Positions 1 through 5,946 of a DNA stretch of 19,879 nucleotides are shown here, in pieces. The position numbers and the translations under genes were made by a program. Each line of letters starts with the position of its first letter. Position 1 is the first letter of the stretch. Source of the DNA: Gemmatimonadota bacterium (GTDB lineage: Bacteria > Gemmatimonadota > Gemmatimonadetes > Longimicrobiales > RSA9). The notes under the pieces were generated by a model, which was not told the DNA's origin, searched no databases, and saw nothing but the letters and a program-made list of their open reading frames with translations. The DNA is taken from positions 1 through 19,879 of the forward strand of contig JACQPS010000026.1 in the NCBI GenBank assembly GCA_016207445.1, given 5' to 3'.

Positions 1-38
1 CCCGTCAGGTGCAGCCGCCCGGTCAGACCGCCCGCGCG

Positions 39-536
39 CTACCGGCGTCTGGTTGGGGTCGCCGGTGGCGGTGCGGGAGGGGTTGGGGAGTTCCAGATGT
101 CGACCACCACCTTCCAGCGGCCGTCGGCCTCTTGCCTCCAAACGTGGAAATCCCGGATTTCCTCCGACACTGTGGTGCCCGTGGGGTCGGTCACGGTCAC
201 GCGGGCGTGGTTGATCGTGTAACCCATCGCGCCGGTGCCAGAGACTTGGACATCGACCGGTGTGAAGGCGATGGCGAGCCCCGGCGTATCGAGCATGTTG
301 GTTGCGTACTGCCTGACACCCTCGATCCCCGAGACAGTTGGTCCGTTGGGCGGGTACATGACCGCGTCGCCGGTGTAGAGGGCGACGATGGCGTCGAGGC
401 TCTTAGACTGTACTGCGGCGCTGTAGGCGCTGTCGGCCTGGCGCAGCGCGGCCCGCTCGGCGTCTAGGTCGACCCGAGGTGCACATGCCGTACCGGCGGC
501 GACTGGGACGGCTAGGAGAAGCGAGAGCCCTTTCAT
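39..536 (-). CDS. Exported SnoaL/DUF4440-like (NTF2-fold) small protein
   Basis: Encodes 165 residues. Residues 1-20 look like an export signal (Met-Lys-Gly, then a Leu/Ala/Val-rich core ending in GTACA). The Cys at 18 hints at a lipoprotein, but the lipobox is not canonical because Gly is at -3. Residues about 25-150 follow the SnoaL/DUF4440 (ketosteroid isomerase-like) pattern: an N-terminal helix with LRQADSAYSAAVQSKSLDAI, then ALYTGDAVMYPPNGP, a GIEGVRQY helix, and a C-terminal sheet ending HVWRQEADGRWKVVVDIWN. The tail is Pro-rich (about 151-162) and ends RRR. Such proteins are usually small stand-alone NTF2-fold domains, often periplasmic; the substrate cannot be predicted. The start at 536 is chosen because an AAAGGAGG Shine-Dalgarno lies 6 bases upstream; an in-frame-looking ATG at 540 is too close to it and in another frame. 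It lies just outside the repeat-bounded toxin-antitoxin module. Confidence 0.8.
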   Translation of the reverse strand: MKGLSLLLAVPVAAGTACAPRVDLDAERAALRQADSAYSAAVQSKSLDAIVALYTGDAVMYPPNGPTVSGIEGVRQYATNMLDTPGLAIAFTPVDVQVSGTGAMGYTINHARVTVTDPTGTTVSEEIRDFHVWRQEADGRWKVVVDIWNSPTPPAPPPATPTRRR

Positions 537-542
537 GCATGG

Positions 543-550
543 CCTCCTTT
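543..550 (-). promoter_or_regulatory. Strong Shine-Dalgarno for the SnoaL-like gene
   Basis: On the minus strand AAAGGAGG ends 6 bases before the ATG at 536. It is a near-perfect match to the 16S anti-SD, unlike the weak sites in front of most genes here, and it decides the start. Confidence 0.75.
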
Positions 551-571
551 CGTGGGGCGGTCAACGAATGG

Positions 572-587
572 CGTTAGGCGTCAGAGA
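572..587. repeat. Left copy of a 16-bp inverted repeat around the toxin-antitoxin pair
   Basis: The plus strand reads CGTTAGGCGTCAGAGA. The reverse complement of 1181-1196 is CGTTAGGCGTCAAAGA, so 15 of 16 bases match. The toxin stop codon (581-583) lies inside the repeat. The core GTTAGGC fits the integron simple-site consensus GTTRRRY, but no complete attC was found. Confidence 0.7.
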
Positions 588-874
588 CGACTCTGCCATT
601 CGCGCGGATCCCGACGCGCATGCAGAACCGCCAGAATCGCGATGCGCTCCGGTGTCGCTACGTAATAGACCGAAAACGGAAAGCGCCGCAACCGTGCGCG
701 GCGTACGTCTGGAGCGACCAGTTGGTAGCCTTGAGGCATGCGCTGAATGAGGCCGAAGCAGACATCGACAGCCCGCACAAACTCGGTGCCCAGCCCGGCA
801 GCACGCGTTTCGTACCACTCGGCGGCGAGCAGCATGTCGGTTTCGGCCGCCGCCCGGATCAGAAGGGCCGGCAT
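581..874 (-). CDS. ParE/RelE-family toxin of a type II toxin-antitoxin module
   Basis: Encodes 97 residues, the usual size for RelE/ParE toxins. The family pattern is visible: an N-terminal helix pair with AAEWYETRAAGLGTEFVRAV, a central IQRMPQGYQLV segment, then strands VRRARLRRFPFSVYYVA, IAILAVLHARRDP and a final Trp. LRRFPFSVYY and AVLHARRDP are typical of the plasmid-stabilisation (ParE-type) branch, whose members target DNA gyrase or, in RelE, ribosome-bound mRNA; which applies here cannot be told. The ATG at 874 directly follows the antitoxin stop (TAAATG, no gap), and AGG just upstream gives a minimal SD, so translation should be coupled. The antitoxin-first order is typical. The 3' end runs into the left inverted repeat. 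Confidence 0.88.
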   Translation of the reverse strand: MPALLIRAAAETDMLLAAEWYETRAAGLGTEFVRAVDVCFGLIQRMPQGYQLVAPDVRRARLRRFPFSVYYVATPERIAILAVLHARRDPREWQSRL

Positions 875-1093
875 TTACCTGATGAGCTTGTACAGCCGCT
901 CGCGTACCTGCTCCCAGGGAATGCCTGCTTCGGGGTGATCCCGGTAGTCTGCCAGTCGCCGCTCGAGCTCTTGGAGATGCCACTTTGGCACTGGGATCTG
1001 CTCGTCGTCGATGCTATCCCAGAGATCCTCCACGAGCTGGAGGCGCTCTGAGACAGACAGGCGGCTGAAATCCATGAGTTTGGGTCCCATCAT
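875..1093 (-). CDS. Antitoxin, addiction-module component family (TIGR02574-like)
   Basis: Encodes 72 residues. The sequence LSVSERLQLVEDLWDSIDDEQIPVP, then LQELERRLADYRDHPEAGIPWEQV, closely follows the 'putative addiction module component' family, which has a short N-terminal helix (LSxxERLxLVEDLWDSI) and a C-terminal helix that wraps the ParE/RelE partner (ELxRRLxxYxxxPxxGxPWEEV). These antitoxins neutralise the toxin and often repress their own promoter. The start is uncertain: adjacent ATGs at 1093 and 1090, or Met7 at 1075, are all possible and none has a clear SD. Upstream, TTTAAC (1171-1166), a 16-bp spacer and TATGCG (1149-1144) is only a weak promoter candidate. The partner toxin follows with no gap. 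Confidence 0.87.
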   Translation of the reverse strand: MMGPKLMDFSRLSVSERLQLVEDLWDSIDDEQIPVPKWHLQELERRLADYRDHPEAGIPWEQVRERLYKLIR

Positions 1094-1180
1094 CCCAATC
1101 TGGTGGGCGGATTCCCCGCTGGCAAGTCACGCAGATCGGACACCGCATAGGCCGAGACGACGCTCGTTAAAGTGGCGGCC

Positions 1181-1196
1181 TCTTTGACGCCTAACG
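1181..1196. repeat. Right copy of the 16-bp inverted repeat around the toxin-antitoxin pair
   Basis: The partner of 572-587, matching 15 of 16 bases in inverted orientation. The core GCCTAAC fits the RYYYAAC integron simple-site consensus. It lies in the 203-bp non-coding stretch 1094-1296, which otherwise shows only the weak promoter candidate and the hairpin at 1257-1290. Confidence 0.7.
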
Positions 1197-1256
1197 GAAA
1201 TGAGCTGCGGGCGACCCCGCGGCCGCCACACAAACACAATTCTTCCTTCTCGGTCG

Positions 1257-1290
1257 CGACGGCGCCAGGCGTCGCACGGGCGCGCCGTCG
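1257..1290 (-). terminator. GC-rich hairpin downstream of the beta-propeller gene, possible terminator
   Basis: A perfect 9-bp inverted repeat: CGACGGCGC at 1257-1265 and GCGCCGTCG at 1282-1290, with a 16-base loop, beginning 6 bases after the stop of the minus-strand gene at 1297. No U-tract follows on the minus strand, so it is not a canonical intrinsic terminator. It could be a pause site, an RNA 3'-end stabiliser, or chance in GC-rich DNA. Confidence 0.35.
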
Positions 1291-1296
1291 TGAGGC

Positions 1297-2409
1297 TCAC
1301 ACCACCGCGACCTTCACGCAGTGGATCGGGGGGAGCGAGTCGAACAGGCAGCTCCACTCCTCGCCGTCGTCTCGCCCGATCCAGAGCTGTCCTGTCGTGG
1401 TCCCGAAGTAGAGCGCGGGCGACTTGAGCTCGTCCATGTCCATCGCGTCGCGCTGGACCGTGAAGAAGCTCTCCTTCTTCGGCAGCCCGCGGGCGAGCCG
1501 CCTCCACGAGCCGCCACCATCCTCGCTGCGCCAAACCGCGGGAGCGCCGCCCGGACACGTGCGCGTCGTCGGCTCGAGCGGCAGCACGTAGACCGTCTCG
1601 GGGTCCTGCGGGTGCACGACGATCGGGAAGCCGAAGTCGGACGGCAGCCCCTTGCTGATCGATCGCCACGTGCGACCGTAGTCGTCGCTGCGCAGGACGC
1701 CGATGTCCGGTCGCGGCCCCCCAGGCCCATCCCATTCGGCCCAGCCCCCGTGGTTCTGCATGTAGAGCCGGCCGGGCGCGTCCTTGTGGCGCGCGATCTT
1801 GTGCACGCACTGGCCGAATTCGGGGTAGGGATCAGGCGCGAAGCCGGCGCCGACGCCATGGTTTGACGCCGTGAAGGTTGTGCCACCGTCCTCGCTCAGA
1901 TAGTGGCCACCGGTCGAGATGCCGAGGTGCACCCGATCCCCGTCGCGCAGGATCGTGTGCATGCAGAGCCCGCCGTTTCCCGGCTGCCACTTGCGAGCGT
2001 GCGCGTGATTGCTGATGCCCGGAACCATTTCCCAGGAATCGCCACCATCGCTGCTCCTGAAGAGCGACGCCGGCTCGACGCCGCACCATAGATCGTTCTT
2101 GCGGTCGCCTGCTTCGAGCGACCAGATGTTGGCGAGCGCGCGCCCATCCTCCTTCGCGAAGGCCGGAGCCGACTTCGTCTCCTTAAACTCCTTCCCGAGA
2201 TCGGTCGAGCGCAGGACCTTCATGCCGAAGAAGGCGTTGCAGCTCGAGGCGTAGAGGCGCGGCGTGCCGCGCGTGTCGATCAGCGCCGCGTAGACGGCCA
2301 CGCCTGATCCGAAGGGCCCGCGCAGCGCGAAGCTGCGCCGGGTCTTCTGCGCCTCGGCGACGAAGAGGCCCTTCTTGGTCCCGATGCAGAGAATGACGCG
2401 GTCCGGCAT
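1297..2409 (-). CDS. BNR/Asp-box beta-propeller protein (sialidase/VPS10-like fold)
   Basis: Encodes 370 residues without a signal peptide, so probably cytoplasmic. At least five Asp-box repeats (SxDxGxxW/F) are visible: about 68-75 (STDLGKEF), 119-126 (SSDGGDSW), 172-179 (SEDGGTTF), 241-248 (SDDYGRTW) and 295-302 (SEDGGGSW), plus a degenerate GRDDGEEW at 345-352. This indicates a six- or seven-bladed propeller. The N-terminal strand ILCIGTKKGLFVAE also looks like a blade. The Asp-box marks the fold, not sialidase activity: I cannot identify the Arg triad of true sialidases, so annotation as exo-alpha-sialidase would be unsafe. The ATG at 2409 has an ideal AGGAGG 7 bases upstream, formed inside the Gly-Gly codons of the MoaD-like gene. 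The tight link to a ubiquitin-fold protein suggests a shared function. Confidence 0.82.
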   Translation of the reverse strand: MPDRVILCIGTKKGLFVAEAQKTRRSFALRGPFGSGVAVYAALIDTRGTPRLYASSCNAFFGMKVLRSTDLGKEFKETKSAPAFAKEDGRALANIWSLEAGDRKNDLWCGVEPASLFRSSDGGDSWEMVPGISNHAHARKWQPGNGGLCMHTILRDGDRVHLGISTGGHYLSEDGGTTFTASNHGVGAGFAPDPYPEFGQCVHKIARHKDAPGRLYMQNHGGWAEWDGPGGPRPDIGVLRSDDYGRTWRSISKGLPSDFGFPIVVHPQDPETVYVLPLEPTTRTCPGGAPAVWRSEDGGGSWRRLARGLPKKESFFTVQRDAMDMDELKSPALYFGTTTGQLWIGRDDGEEWSCLFDSLPPIHCVKVAVV

Positions 2410-2412
2410 GTT

Positions 2413-2688
2413 TCAACCTCCTGAGATCGCGGGCAGTATCATGATGACGTCCCCCGGCACCAGCGGCGTATCGAGCCCTTCCCGATCTCGCACGTGAGAC
2501 GTGTTCACGAACAGGTTCACGTGGCGACGCACCGTACCCGTCTCGTCGCAGATGCTGCGGTACAATGACGGGTGGCTCCTCTCGAGCTGCTCAAGGGCGG
2601 CGCGCACGCTCGGGGCCGACAGCATCAGCTCCGAGGCGTCCTCGCAGCAGGCACGTAGCGGCGCTGGAACATGGATCTTGATGGTCAT
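2413..2688 (-). CDS. MoaD/ThiS-like ubiquitin-fold sulfur carrier or small modifier
   Basis: Encodes 91 residues from the ATG at 2688, beginning MTIKIHVPAPLRACCE. It shows the beta-grasp pattern of MoaD/ThiS/SAMP proteins: a first strand, a helix region (APSVRAALEQLERSHPSLYRSI), the strand VRRHVNLFVN, the loop LDTPLVPGD, and the final strand VIMILPAISGG. The C-terminal Gly-Gly immediately before the stop is the hallmark of proteins activated by E1-like adenylation, then thiocarboxylated or conjugated. It could serve molybdopterin synthesis, thiolation, or protein modification. No E1 (MoeB/ThiF), MoaE or ThiG gene is in the window, so its partner is unknown. It follows the UbiA-like gene by 8 bases and precedes the beta-propeller gene by 3 bases. 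The reading frame is open far upstream, but that part overlaps the UbiA-like gene antiparallel to nothing recognisable and is rejected. Confidence 0.88.
   Translation of the reverse strand: MTIKIHVPAPLRACCEDASELMLSAPSVRAALEQLERSHPSLYRSICDETGTVRRHVNLFVNTSHVRDREGLDTPLVPGDVIMILPAISGG
2417..2422 (-). promoter_or_regulatory. Shine-Dalgarno embedded in the Gly-Gly codons of the MoaD-like gene
   Basis: The minus strand reads TCA GGA GGT TGA AAC ATG. AGGAGG (2422-2417) spans the last Ser and the two terminal Gly codons of the MoaD-like protein and sits 7 bases before the beta-propeller ATG at 2409. Translation of the two genes is therefore likely coupled. Confidence 0.8.
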
Positions 2689-2696
2689 GGCTCGGG

Positions 2697-3626
2697 CTAG
2701 AGGGAGAAGGCGAACAGCACGGCCAGGTCGGTGAGCGCCCAGGCGGCGAGCGCCGCGTACATGCCGCGCTGGTGCTGCCGAGTATTCATGGCATCGCGCC
2801 GCCGATACCAGGGGACCAGGACGCGCAGCCACGCCGCCAGGGCGACGGCGAGCCCGACCCACTGCCAGGCGCTGGCGTAGCTCCGTAGGGCGGCCGCGGC
2901 GAAGAGGACGAAGGCGAGCAACGCAGCCGCAATCGCGATCGCCAGGCTCAGTCGCATGCCGAGAATGAGCGCCAGCGTGCGGTCGCCGCGCCGCCGGTCC
3001 TCCTCGAACTGATACAACTGCGTCAGCGGGTAGAGGGCGGCGAACAGCGGGCAGAAAGCGAGCAGAACCAGGCCGTGCGCGAGATCGAGCGGCCGGCCGG
3101 TCGCGGCCCAGCCCGCGTACGGGGTCAAAGTTCCGAACCCCCACATGTTGATGAGCCAGTCCACTCCGGCGACCGCCTTGAAGCGGAACGGCGGCACCGA
3201 GTACACGATGCTCATCGCGAAGCAGACGGCGTACGCCGCCCCGAACGCACCGGGCAGCGTGAGCGCTAGCGCCTGGCCCCCCGCCAGCAAAGCGAGCGAG
3301 AAGCCGAGCAGGTGGCGCGGCGGCACGGGCGGAGCCACCAAGTAGCCGATGTCGCCCTCGTCCTTGTCGAACACGCTGTTGATGGCGAGCGTCCCGCCGT
3401 TCAAAAGGAGCACCCAGATCGCGAGCGCCCAGAGCCCGACGCCGAGTCCGGCACCCCGCAGCGCCGGACGGAGCCCGGTGGCCAGAACGAAGCCGAGCGC
3501 GGTGTGCGCGGCCATGATCGGCCACTCCGCCGGGCGCAGGTGCAGGATGTACGAGAACTGATCGCCGGGTAGGAGCCGGTAGCCGAGCCGACGCCAGGGG
3601 TTGAGGGTGCGCGCGTCCGCCGTCAC
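2697..3626 (-). CDS. UbiA-family membrane prenyltransferase, divergent
   Basis: Encodes 309 residues with about eight hydrophobic segments, an inner-membrane UbiA-superfamily protein. The first Asp-rich motif, NSVFDKDEGD (83-92), matches NxxxDxxxD, which binds the prenyl diphosphate through Mg2+. In the second motif region, LYQFEEDRRRGDRTL (about 204-218), the first Asp of the usual DxxxD is replaced by Gln/Glu residues, so the substrate may be unusual. The residues after motif 1 also lack the NRPxRP signature seen in the other UbiA protein of this window. The GTG start at 3626 overlaps the coaX stop (GTGA). Its product could be a prenylated quinone, lipid or haem-like compound; none can be chosen. 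The MoaD-like and beta-propeller genes follow at 8 and 3 bases, making a compact three-gene unit. Confidence 0.83.
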   Translation of the reverse strand: MTADARTLNPWRRLGYRLLPGDQFSYILHLRPAEWPIMAAHTALGFVLATGLRPALRGAGLGVGLWALAIWVLLLNGGTLAINSVFDKDEGDIGYLVAPPVPPRHLLGFSLALLAGGQALALTLPGAFGAAYAVCFAMSIVYSVPPFRFKAVAGVDWLINMWGFGTLTPYAGWAATGRPLDLAHGLVLLAFCPLFAALYPLTQLYQFEEDRRRGDRTLALILGMRLSLAIAIAAALLAFVLFAAAALRSYASAWQWVGLAVALAAWLRVLVPWYRRRDAMNTRQHQRGMYAALAAWALTDLAVLFAFSL

Positions 3627-4408
3627 CCCCGCGCCTTTCCCTCCAGAAGCTCGGCTGCTAAGCGCAGCCCCTGCAGCGTCAGGTCGGGGTGCACCTCCTC
3701 GATTTCGGACGAGTACTTGGCCACGAGCGGCGCAAGACCTCCGGTCGCAACCACCCTGGGCACGTCGCTTGTCGGCCACTCCCTCTTGAGGCGGCGGACC
3801 AAGCCGTCCACCGAGTCGGCCGCGCCCAGCACGATCCCCGCCCGGATGCAGTCGTCCGTCCGCCGGCCCAGGGCACGGGCGGGCGCCGAGAACTCGGTGG
3901 CCGAGAGCTTCGCGGCACGGCGCACCAGGTTCTCGGCCGCGGTCCGGATCCCGGGCGCGATGACGCCGCCGAGGAAGCGACCGTCCTTCGTTATGCAATC
4001 GAAAGTCGTGGCGGTGCCGAAGTCCACCACGATCGTGTCGGCCCCGAAGAGCCGGCTCGCTGCGATCGTGTTCACGATGCGGTCGGCTCCCACGGTGTGC
4101 GGCTCCTCGACGTCCAGGACCACGGAGACGGGCGAGTCGGGGCTGACGATCATCGGCGTCGTGCCCGTCGCGATGAGGAGGCCGTCGGAGAGCGGCTCGG
4201 TGGCGCCGGGCACGACGGACGCCACGATGCTGGCATCCACGGCCGTGACGTCGAGGCCGGCCTGGTTGAACAGCGCGCGCAGCAGCGCCGCCCACTCGTC
4301 CGCCGTGCGATCGGGATGCGTCATGATGCGCCAGCTGCGCTCGAGCTCCGCGCCGGCGAAGAGCCCGATCGTGATCTCGGTGTTTCCGACGTCGAGGGCG
4401 AGGAGCAT
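3623..4408 (-). CDS. coaX: Type III pantothenate kinase
   Basis: Encodes 261 residues. It phosphorylates pantothenate in the first step of CoA synthesis. The ASKHA-fold signatures are clear: the phosphate-1 loop MLLALDVGNTEITIGLF at the N-terminus (usual DxGNT), the pantothenate-site segment EPHTVGADRIVN (about 101-113), the DFGTATTFD motif (129-137), GGVIAPGI (148-155) and ATGGLAPLV (221-229). Length is typical of CoaX (about 255-265). The ATG at 4408 is chosen because CoaX proteins start right at the first strand; a TTG at 4417 would add three residues. It lies 12 bases downstream of birA and overlaps the UbiA-like gene by GTGA. The birA-coaX pair is common in bacteria and groups two cofactor functions. 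Confidence 0.95.
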   Translation of the reverse strand: MLLALDVGNTEITIGLFAGAELERSWRIMTHPDRTADEWAALLRALFNQAGLDVTAVDASIVASVVPGATEPLSDGLLIATGTTPMIVSPDSPVSVVLDVEEPHTVGADRIVNTIAASRLFGADTIVVDFGTATTFDCITKDGRFLGGVIAPGIRTAAENLVRRAAKLSATEFSAPARALGRRTDDCIRAGIVLGAADSVDGLVRRLKREWPTSDVPRVVATGGLAPLVAKYSSEIEEVHPDLTLQGLRLAAELLEGKARG

Positions 4409-4420
4409 GGTCGGCAAAGG

Positions 4421-5146
4421 CTAGAAGGGGAAGACCCGCCGGTCAAGCAATCCCGCCCCGGTCCGCACCAGCAGGGCGCCCTCCCGATCCACGGTCGCTG
4501 CGTCCCGAGCGCCCTCCCCTTCCACCCAGCACACCGCGCCGAACTGCTCGCGCTCGCCGTCCTCCAGCTCCGGCGGCCGGTCGGCGAGCGCCGCGATGCG
4601 GGGCGCGAGGGCCGCCAAGAGAACCACGCGCGTCAGGCCCAGGGCGAGGTCCTGGAGCGCGATCGCGCGATCGGCCAGCTCCACCGGCACCGGACCCCGG
4701 ACGTTGATGCCGACGCCGACTGCCGCCCACCCCAGCCGCTCGCCCGACCAGCGCGCCTCGCAGAGGATGCCGCCCGCCTTGCGACCGGCGGCGATCAGGT
4801 CGTTGGGCCACCTGAGCCGCGGCCCGACCTCCGGCACGGCGTGAGCGATCGCGTCCACGGCAGCGAGGCCGGCCCGGATCGCGAGCGCGCCGCCCACCGG
4901 GGCCCGCGCCGGCCGGAGCAGCACGGCCAGCCACAGTCCGGCGCCGGCCGGCGAGTGCCAGGCTCGGCCGTGGCGCCCTCGGCCCGCCGTCTGCTCGTCG
5001 GCGAGCACCAGCGCCCCGCTCGGCGCACCACGCGCGCCCAGCTCGTGCGCGACGTCGAGCGTGGACGGGAGGCTGGCGTGAATCTCGACGAAGGGCGCGC
5101 CCGTGAGCCGCTCGAGCCCGCGCCCATCGAGCCCGTCGTAGGTCAC
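4421..5146 (-). CDS. birA: Biotin--[acetyl-CoA-carboxylase] ligase, class I (no DNA-binding domain)
   Basis: Encodes 241 residues. It makes biotinyl-5'-AMP and attaches biotin to the carrier domain of acetyl-CoA carboxylase. Visible motifs: TAGRGRHGRAW (53-63, adenylate-binding loop), RWPNDL (112-117), GRKAGGILCE (121-130, including the catalytic Lys123) and VGVGINV (143-149), followed by the C-terminal SH3-like domain (about 195-241). No winged-helix N-terminal domain is present, so it should not repress biotin genes. The open frame extends upstream, but those residues overlap uppP and resemble nothing. The GTG at 5146 gives a GTGA overlap with the uppP stop, and the protein then begins just before the catalytic domain as expected. 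Confidence 0.95.
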   Translation of the reverse strand: MTYDGLDGRGLERLTGAPFVEIHASLPSTLDVAHELGARGAPSGALVLADEQTAGRGRHGRAWHSPAGAGLWLAVLLRPARAPVGGALAIRAGLAAVDAIAHAVPEVGPRLRWPNDLIAAGRKAGGILCEARWSGERLGWAAVGVGINVRGPVPVELADRAIALQDLALGLTRVVLLAALAPRIAALADRPPELEDGEREQFGAVCWVEGEGARDAATVDREGALLVRTGAGLLDRRVFPF

Positions 5147-5946
5147 GGGGCGCCGCGCGTCAGCGCGACGATCAGTGTCGTCGCGCCCAGCGCCCACAGG
5201 TACGGCGCGAAACGGTGGAAGGCGCGGGCGCGCAACAGGCGGCGCAGCAGGCCGATGGCGAACAGGCCGCTGGCGAACGCGGAAGCGAACGCCGTAGCGA
5301 GCGGCGCGGCGCCGATTTCGAGCACGCCGCTGCGCAGCTCGCCGAGCTCCAGCAGCGCCGCCCCCGCGATCGCGGGCACCCCCAGCAGAAAGGAGAACTC
5401 CGCGGCGCGCAGGGGCTCCATGCCGCGCCACAGCGCGGCCGTGATGGTGCAGCCGGACCGCGAGATGGCGGGTGCGATCGCCGCTGCCTGGCCGACACCG
5501 ATCAAGAGCGCTTCCCACACGTTGGGGCGCTCGCGAACGCCGCCCATCCGCCCGCGCCCGCTCCACAGAACCCCGCCCATCACGATGAACGCCGCGCCGA
5601 TGAAATGGAGCGACCGATAGAGGTGCGGGATCTGGTCGGCCGCGAGCCAGCCGGCCACCGCAGCCGGAATCGAAGCGACGGCGTAGAGGCCGAGATCGTT
5701 CCACGCCCGGCGCTCGCGCGCGAGCAGCCCGGCACCGAGCCGCGCGATCGGCGCGCGAAAGGCGATGACGATCGCCGCCAGCGTGGCCACGTGCACGGTG
5801 ACATCGAGAAAGAGGCCTGATAGCCCGCCGCTCGCGCGCAGACCGAGAATGTTCTCCGCCAGCGCCAGGTGACCATCGGACGACACGGGAAGAAACTCCG
5901 TGAGTCCCTGCACCACGCCGAGAATGAGCGCGTCGAGCAGAGTCAC
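5143..5946 (-). CDS. uppP: Undecaprenyl-diphosphatase (UppP/BacA)
   Basis: Encodes 267 residues with many hydrophobic segments, an inner-membrane enzyme that converts undecaprenyl diphosphate to the monophosphate lipid carrier of cell-wall synthesis. The two family motifs are present: QGLTEFLPVSSDGHL (13-27; Glu17, Ser residues and His26 of the active site) and APAISRSGCTIT (158-169; catalytic Arg163, where PGTSRSG is more usual). SFLLGVPAIAGA (185-196) matches the conserved SFLLxxPxxxGA segment. The GTG start at 5946 overlaps the upstream UbiA gene (GTGA), and the end overlaps birA in the same way. The open frame upstream of 5946 has no membrane character and is rejected. Confidence 0.95.
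   Translation of the reverse strand: MTLLDALILGVVQGLTEFLPVSSDGHLALAENILGLRASGGLSGLFLDVTVHVATLAAIVIAFRAPIARLGAGLLARERRAWNDLGLYAVASIPAAVAGWLAADQIPHLYRSLHFIGAAFIVMGGVLWSGRGRMGGVRERPNVWEALLIGVGQAAAIAPAISRSGCTITAALWRGMEPLRAAEFSFLLGVPAIAGAALLELGELRSGVLEIGAAPLATAFASAFASGLFAIGLLRRLLRARAFHRFAPYLWALGATTLIVALTRGAP

Noticed and set aside
1094..1296. Hidden small gene or RNA between the antitoxin and beta-propeller genes
   Set aside because: Only the inverted repeat, a weak promoter candidate and a hairpin are visible; open frames here have no SD or similarity.
573..1330. Complete integron attC site
   Set aside because: Only single core-like sites (GTTAGGC at 573, GCCTAAC at 1189) were found. No second core site within the 57-141 bases an attC needs on either side, and no integrase in the window.
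3689..5620. Plus-strand open frame (643 codons) across coaX, birA and uppP
   Set aside because: Antisense shadow of three confidently identified genes; low-complexity Arg/His-rich translation.
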